Shown here in pieces: positions 58,151-64,000 of a stretch of 64,000 bases of DNA (its first letter is position 1; every line of letters begins with the position of its first letter). The notes under the pieces were generated by a model. It saw nothing but the letters and a program-made list of their open reading frames with translations, ran no database searches and was not told where the DNA came from. This DNA comes from Posidonia oceanica (lineage: Eukaryota > Streptophyta > Magnoliopsida > Alismatales > Posidoniaceae): positions 148,439,501-148,503,500 of the forward strand of contig JAZBRS010000026.1 of NCBI GenBank assembly GCA_037176725.1, given 5' to 3'. The position numbers and the translations under genes were made by a program.

Positions 58151-59280
58151 GAAACTTGCTGCCATATTGCTAGCAAGAATTCTATCATAGATGAGTCCTT
58201 ATGGTATACTGACACAGGTGCCTCCCATCATGTTACCTTTGAACTTGGATATCTTCAGAGCTCTACTCCTTATCATGGCTCCGATTTGGTTCAGATAGGT
58301 AATGGTGATACTCTTTCTATCTCCAATGTTGGTAGTTTAATGTGTTCAGCAGGTGATACTACCTTTTCCATGCATAAAGTCTTATATTGTCCAAAAGCCT
58401 CTTTCAATCTTTTATCTGTCAAACGATTTGCGCGTGATAATTGCTGTATGTTTCAATTTGATGGCGATGGCTTTCTTATCAAGGACAAGTTCTCAGGGAA
58501 GATTCTACATCAAGGCCAAGCTGAAGGGGATATGTATCCCATCTCCTTTACAGCTTTCACAACTTCTTCTCCTAAAGTCTGTATCAGTAAAAAGGATTCT
58601 ACCAAGCTCTGGCATCATAAGCTTGGGCATCCGTCAACCAATATTTTGTCTACCATCCTTCTTCAGCTTCATCTCCCTTCTTCTTCACTTGATTCCATCT
58701 GTTCCTCTTGTCAGCAAGGAAAGAGTTGCAGGCTTCCCATTGCTCCAACAGTGTCTTCAACCACTGGTTTATTTCAACTTCTACATTGTGACTTGTGGGG
58801 ACCTTCTCCAATTCTCAGCGTTGTTGGTTTTAAGTACTACATTTTAATAATTGATGACTTTACCAGATATAGCTGGATGTTTCCTATCAAACTTAAATCT
58901 GATTTCTATCATGTGTTTGTGGATTTTTGCACCTTGATTGAAAACCAATTCAATACCTCTATCAAAATGATACGAACTGATGGAGGTGGTGAATTTTTCA
59001 CCAAGCTTCTTGCTAACTTCCTTTGAACTAAGGGTATTCTGCATCAGAAGACTTGTCCCTATACCCCTGAGCAAAATGGAAAAGTTGAAAGGAAGCATCG
59101 TCACCTTATTGAGACTGGTTTAACTTTGCTTGCCCAATCAAAGCTTCCGCTATCCTTGTGGCTTGAAGCATTTACCACTGCTGTGTTTCTAATCAATAGA
59201 TTGCCCATTATTGCTAATGGCAGTGTCTCTCCTTTCAAATGATGTTCAACAAACAACCAGATTATTTTCTCTTAAGACCA
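58151..59280 (+). pseudogene. Copia protease and integrase
   Basis: The protease active site is WYTDTGASHHVTF (about 58204-58242). The pre-integrase zinc region is KLWHHKLGHPSTNIL and ICSSCQQGKS (58600-58730). Integrase shows HCDLWGPS (first Asp), MIRTDGGGEFF (second Asp), a TGA at about 59024, and PEQNGKVERKHRH (Glu). It ends at INRLPIIANG and a stop, with residual similarity to 59321. All three catalytic residues are visible despite the stops. Confidence 0.87.
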
Positions 59281-59321
59281 TTTGATTGTAGGTGCTATCC
59301 TTGGCTGAGGCCTTATAATAC

Positions 59322-61751
59322 TGTAGACACCTCGTTCTGGCAGCTAGCCGTTGGAGGATCTTTGGAGGTTTACTCGGATTGTGGCATGGCGAACCAAACC
59401 TAAAACCCCATTTCAAACCCACCAAAACCTAAACCTAATCCTAATCCCAAATCCCAATCCTAAACCCAAAACCCTCCAAAGCTACCCAAGACATCCACAC
59501 TACTAGCCTTCACAAGACCAAGCCCATTAGCAGCCCAATAGACCCTGGAATAGGCCCTGAAGAGTCAGGAGGCCCTGGTTGCCCATCACATCGGCGACTA
59601 GACCCGTCGTCTCTCACAGCGGCGACTAAGGTTGTCGCCATGTAGAGAGGCAACTCACCTGTTAAACTCTTCTCCTACGCAAGTTGCCTCCCCCCACGAC
59701 CTACACCCACACCGTCCGCCGCTATCGTGCACGCCATCCCTCGCTAGAGCTCGCCCATGCCTCTGACACTCGCCAGGCCAGGCCCTGCCATCCTCTCCCG
59801 TGCACACCTCGCCCTGCCACCATCCTTCCTGGCAGGCTCGCCGAACAAAACCATTCTCCCACGAACCCATTCATGGCCGGCGACACTTCACCCATCTTCC
59901 TCGATTGCCGCTTGAACCACAGCGAGCTCTGGCGATCCAGAAACACTCCCCAGCACCATAGCTTTCGCCCAAGCATCCCACACCTTTCCTTAGCCTCCTG
60001 GACCATCGCCCGTGCTATGCCGAACCTCGCAGCCCACCGGAACCCATCGCCGGTGACACCTTCCGTCAGCCTTCCCACAGCAACCACAGTAGCTCAACAC
60101 ACCTACAGCAATCCCCAAACACTCCTAGCATCCCGTGCATCCTTCCCACAACCCTGGACCACCACGAATAGCCAACACCTGCCACCGCAAACCGCCGCGC
60201 CGTTCCTCCTAGCCGCCGTCGGCCAACAAGTGCCAGTGGCCACACCTCAACGCCAAATGTTGCCAAACTTCTCCCACACCTTCGCCGAACATCCACGAAC
60301 TCGACACGATCACTCCGAGCAGCCACCATCGCTCCCAGCACCACAACGACCTCCACACCGGTGCACTCCGGTGAGCCACGTCAGGGAGCCGCTCCACGTG
60401 CCCCCGCAGGTGAGCAACCTCTCCCTCGCCTTCATGGCACCCTGAGCATGCTTCCTGGCCATTTAATTGTATTTTATCGTCGCTTTACTGCCGTCTTTAG
60501 CCTTCTTCTCTGGCGTCGGAAGGACTGCCAGGTTAGGCGCCAGCATGAGTGGTGACTAACCTCCTCCTCTAGCTGCCACTAGTCTGACTTTGGGCTGTTG
60601 CTCCGGCCAACTCAGAGCTCTGTTTAGTTTGTTTTTTGCATGTCTGTGATGCTGGTTGTTTCCTCTATATTATTGAGTAGTTACATGCTTATTTAGCTTA
60701 GCCATGGGTACGAGATTTGGTCCCAAAGTTGATTGTTTGAGCTACCTGAGTTGCAGTGATGTCGCCGGTCTCACCGGTGACTCACCTGCAACTCTTGGCA
60801 GTCCTCTGACCAAACTTGGAGCCGTTGTAACTCGCGACCTAGGCATCCATTTTACAGTTTGATTGCATGGTTGTGTTCCTGGATATGCCCTCTGTATTGC
60901 TATGTATTTAGTTTCGTGTTTTGCATCATTTATGTTCCCTTTCACCAGCGTTGAAGTTGGCTGTCTGCAGTAGTGAGCAGCAGGTGCCGTCGCTTGTCCT
61001 ACAGGCGACTTGTGCCACCGTCGCCCAGAATGGCGCCATGTGCCGCCGCCGCTCAAACCGGCGATGTGTTCTGCCGCCTGACTGACCGGCTACCAAGCCC
61101 ACTGTCTAGACAGTGGACAGATGCTCCTTGTTTGCCGCTTTGTTTTTCATCTACTTAGTTTGTTTAACCCTGTTTTAGCTTCCTAGTTGTTTTACCACTG
61201 CATCATGGTATTCTAGCCTTAATTACCCATGTTTGGCATGTTTTTTCACTAAGTACAGCATATTTTTAAATGGCATTTAAGCAAGTAAAGCATACATTAA
61301 GCATTCATAGCATCTATCGCCCTTGGACGTACAGTAAAGGCAAGCACTGTCGACATTCCTGCATATGCAAGCGAGAAGCCTAGAAAGACCGATTCTGGGT
61401 GTATCGAGGGTGCCTAACACCTTTTCTGTGCGTAACAAGAGTCCTTACCCTTTGTCTTGACCAGTAATGACCATTATGCCCTTATCCTAGGCACGAGTCA
61501 TTTATTTTTGCTTAGCATTGCACCCATTTGTATGTTTTCATGCTTTTCTTCGATTTTCCTTGTGTTCCGATTAGTAGACTAGGTGGCGACTCTGAATTTG
61601 CTTTATCTTTGTTTTTTCCTTACTTTTTTGGTGTTTTCGAGTCGAGTTTCCTTCCTCGGATCCACCTACTATTCACGACCTCTTGTCGGTTGGTACGCAC
61701 GAGCTCTGGTAGTGCACACAGCGTCGCTCTGGTGATACCCCGGTCACGACA
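59322..61751 (+). repeat. 5' LTR of the second Tat-type element
   Basis: About 2430 bp from TGTAGACACC to GGTCACGACA. 59400-59470 is rich in CCTAAACC-type text as in the Ogre-like LTR start. 59680-60440 is C-rich and open on the plus strand for 253 codons, but opposite frames are open too, so I treat it as compositional. A related structural plan (C-rich block, then T-rich, then conserved terminal block) is shared with 15566-21284. The partner LTR is not in the window. Confidence 0.75.
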
Positions 61752-61935
61752 ATGGCGACTCCGAATTTGCTTTATCTTTGTTTTTTCTGTGCTTTTTTGA
61801 TGTTTTCGAGTCGAGTTTCCTTCCTTGGATCCACCTACTATTCGCGACCTCTCGTCGGTTGATGCGTGCGAGCTCTGGCAGTGCACACAGCGTCGCTCCG
61901 GTGATACCCCGGTCATGATAGTGGCGACTCCGAAC
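61580..61935 (+). repeat. Duplicated LTR end and primer-site block
   Basis: A unit of about 170 bp running from TGGCGACTCTGAATTTGC to GATACCCCGGTCACGACA (about 61582-61751) is repeated at 61753-61920, ending GGTCATGATA. A third TGGCGACTCCGAA starts at about 61922. There are thus three primer-site-like strings and two LTR-end-like strings in a row. The true LTR end could be 61751 or about 61920. Confidence 0.8.
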
Positions 61936-62059
61936 AACATGCCGTTGCATACGTCGAATCTCCAGCTGAGCCTGCCATTGTAAAGAGTCAGCTAGACTCT
62001 ACTCTGCTAAATCATGCACAAAGTCTTGCACACACTGCACGCATTGCCACCATCGAGCC

Positions 62060-62774
62060 AGTGCATCACGTAGCACCAGCTCGGCAAGGACTCCAACCGG
62101 GGCAAAGACGACCTCGTCGTGTCGAATGCGATTACACTCCTCTTGCTGAGCCGTTGAGTGTCATCTTTCCCTAGGTTGAGTCACACTTGAGACTCCCGAC
62201 TGTTCATCCGTCACTGAATCCCCCTCCTTGGTGGCATAACACGGATCAGTTTTGTAGTTTTGGTCGAGCCACGGGGCACTCGACAGATGACCGCCTCACT
62301 TTATGGGATGCCGTTCAGTGCCTGATTGATCGAAAGACCATCAGCGTTGTCATGCAGGAGGCAGCACCTACCCCGACACCTACACCTGCACAAGCACATC
62401 CTAGTGTAACTGGCCCTTCTTTTTCCGAGCCTGTAGGCTTTGAAGATGTCGGAACCTCGAGGGTCTTCTCCCTCACTCCTGTCCTCTCTGAGTCTAGCTC
62501 CACTCTGGTGGATCCTTCTGAACCCTTTGGCGCAATCTCCTTTTCGTACCTTTCCCAGCTCACCCAAGGGATGCTCGGAGACGCAGCGGCAGCGTCGACA
62601 GCAAACCCGATCGCAGCACCATCCAGGTTAGCATCTCCTCCAACCTCAGTAGCTCCAGTGCTCCCTGCACTGCCATCAGCAGCTCCAGCAGCCCCAGTGC
62701 TCCCCGCACTACCATCAATGGACCTCGCCGACAGCACCAGCAACGTAGGAGCGGACCCAGCACCTCCATCCTAA
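62060..62774 (+). pseudogene. C-terminal part of a Tat-type gag
   Basis: Matches the Ogre-like gag around 24470-24730. Shared features are QRRPRRVECDYTPLAEPLSV (62102-62160), a TAG at about 62173, NPPPWWHNTDQFCSFGRATG followed by HSTDDRLTLWDAVQCLI (62215-62330), against PHWFRSDLFCNFHRSVGHST in the other. A Pro/Ala-rich tail then ends at 62774. The N-terminal capsid core is absent. Confidence 0.8.
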
Positions 62775-64000
62775 GGTTGCTGACAGGTAAGTCCCTCTTA
62801 CCCTATTCTTTTCTTTCCTGCATCGTGTAGTTTTCTTTTCATTTTGTTTTGCGTTTTCTCTCTTATCAGAAAACCCATAAAAAATATATAAAATCCATCA
62901 AAACCCAAAAACATACATATCACTTCATTGCATGTACATATCTCTACATATCACCTACATATCACTCCCTGCACATACATGCCACTTCCTGCACATACAT
63001 GTCACTTCCTGCATGTACATATCACTTCATATCACTTCCCACATGCATTTTCATATCCTGCATGTACATATTATTTCTTGCATCCTATAAAAGGCAAAAA
63101 CACCAAAAAATCAAAAAAATCAAAAAAAAAAACAACAAAAACATGTTTTCCCTTTCTGCTAGTTTTCTCCTTTTATGTTTTCCTAAACCTGAAAAACCGT
63201 AAAAATACAAAACCAATGCAAAAACCCAAAAATATGTTTGTCCCTTCCTTTTCTAGAATATACAAAACTCACAAACATTTGTATAATGAAAAACCCGACT
63301 TTGGACAACAAGCAGCGCTGAGAGAATGTCAAGCATCAACTATCTCAGGCAGAACTCACCCAAGCAGTGCCATCTCATTGCATGTGGCCACAATGTGAGA
63401 CTTAGAGTAGAACAGAGAATCTCGCTGAGCATGAAATCCCAAGAGCAAGATCTATCCAATCAAGAGAGTCCACTAGACATGGAGAGGACCAAAGCGGAGC
63501 AGAGCATAGCTAGAGGCTGCCTGTACATACAGCAGAGGCTAAGGGTGTATGCTGGATAGCCAAACTCCTAACTCCTCATCTGGGACCGCTACCCAAAGAG
63601 GGCGAAGACATGCATATCCAAAAGAATTGAGATCATGTGAGTAAAAAATATGATAACAAGAAATGCATGCTGGGCATAAAAGAAAAAATGAAGAAAGATG
63701 TTGAAGAAAGAAGATGCCATTGAGAGGAGTGACTCAGACAAGCAACGAAGCCCCCTCAACTTTCAACTCCAAGCACCACATCACCAACTGCATGGGAAAC
63801 ATCATCAAGAGGACCTGGCCCCACCCTTCGAGCGAAGCAGCACGCTCAGACCCCTCGTGCAAACAACTCCACCTCCTTGGTAGGCTAGATGCAACTCCAG
63901 TCACTCGTGAGGGGAAAAGAAGTATAATCCAAGAGTGTCAAAAGTGGTAGTCGGTCCCCGAGGAATTAAGACGGAGGCTATGAAGCTACATCCGACGCTT
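62775..64000 (+). other. Non-coding internal part of the second Tat-type element
   Basis: A splice-donor-like CAGGTAAGTCC occurs at 62786. 62920-63075 repeats CATACATRYCACTTCCTGCA about six times with variation. 63080-63260 is A-rich. No protease, RT or integrase motif is visible to the window end. Confidence 0.6.

Larger units (their letters stand above)
56868..59321 (+). mobile_element. Ty1/copia retrotransposon, interrupted
   Basis: 5' LTR, primer site, gag, protease and integrase in the Ty1/copia order (integrase before RT). At 59321 the sequence stops within the integrase-RT linker (GCRCYPWLRPYN is the last recognisable text), where another LTR begins. RT, RNase H and the 3' LTR would lie beyond the window. 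Several stops and frame changes make it inactive. Confidence 0.88.
59322..64000 (+). mobile_element. Second Tat-type element, internally deleted
   Basis: The LTR starts TGTAGACACC at 59322, inside the copia element; the candidate left target duplication is AATAC (59317-59321) and the other end lies outside the window. The LTR's last 550 bases match the end of the Ogre-like LTR (61373-61500 against 20905-21030, and the GGTGGCGACTCTGA segment). Directly after the primer site comes the C-terminal part of a Tat gag, so the leader and Gag core are missing. No protease or RT follows in the next 1.2 kb. It looks like a non-autonomous deletion derivative. Confidence 0.82.

Noticed and set aside
59684..60445. 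253-codon Pro/His-rich frame
   Set aside because: Inside the LTR, C-rich composition, overlapping open frames on the minus strand, no domain recognised.

Overview
This is plant nuclear DNA made almost entirely of transposable elements nested inside one another. The plant assignment rests on the families present: a chromodomain Ty3/gypsy element, a Tat/Ogre-type giant Ty3/gypsy element with two RNase H domains, CACTA (TNP2), a MuDR-type transposase, an L1-type LINE with a plant RNase H, and Ty1/copia. I cannot name the species. GC-rich codon use in the giant element hints at a monocot, but weakly. No ordinary host gene is recognisable.

Layout. 1-164 and 10167-11095 are two parts of an old LTR, split by a decayed chromovirus (165-10166, minus strand, both LTRs present). 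From 11096 there is a Mutator-like (MURA) transposase pseudogene. A CACTA element (11845-48254) is inserted in it with a 3-bp GAT duplication, and the transposase resumes at 48255 in the same reading frame. The CACTA element itself received (i) a solo LTR of the chromovirus family (12629-15115, 5-bp duplication ATAAT) and (ii) a 27.3-kb Ogre-like retrotransposon (15566-42884, 5-bp duplication AATAG). The second insertion cuts the TNP2 transposase gene (minus strand), whose reading frame also resumes across the insertion.

The Ogre-like element runs LTR, primer site, gag, protease, RT, RNase H, second RNase H, integrase, an intact extra ORF, a hairpin-dense 3' region, polypurine tract, LTR. Its LTRs (5719 and 5808 bp) are nearly identical, so the insertion is recent. 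gag, protease and pol carry nonsense codons and a frame change, while the extra ORF is open. The most unusual thing in the window is at 35617-36450: six unique complementary arm pairs, six connectors of exactly 32 nt and 25 small hairpins whose stems vary in a compensatory way. This looks like a large branched RNA (or single-stranded DNA) fold. A second hairpin spans the polypurine tract and the LTR edge.

To the right, 49510-51700 is repeat-rich DNA ending in a possible Mutator-type terminus. 51852-53333 is a 5'-truncated LINE with a 14-bp target duplication. 54552-55235 is a tandem repeat of about 295 bp. 56868-59321 is a Ty1/copia element interrupted at 59322 by a deletion derivative of a second Tat-type element that runs off the window. 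The order of events that follows from nesting is: Mutator-like gene first, then CACTA, then the solo-LTR progenitor and the Ogre-like element. Copia precedes the right-hand Tat element.
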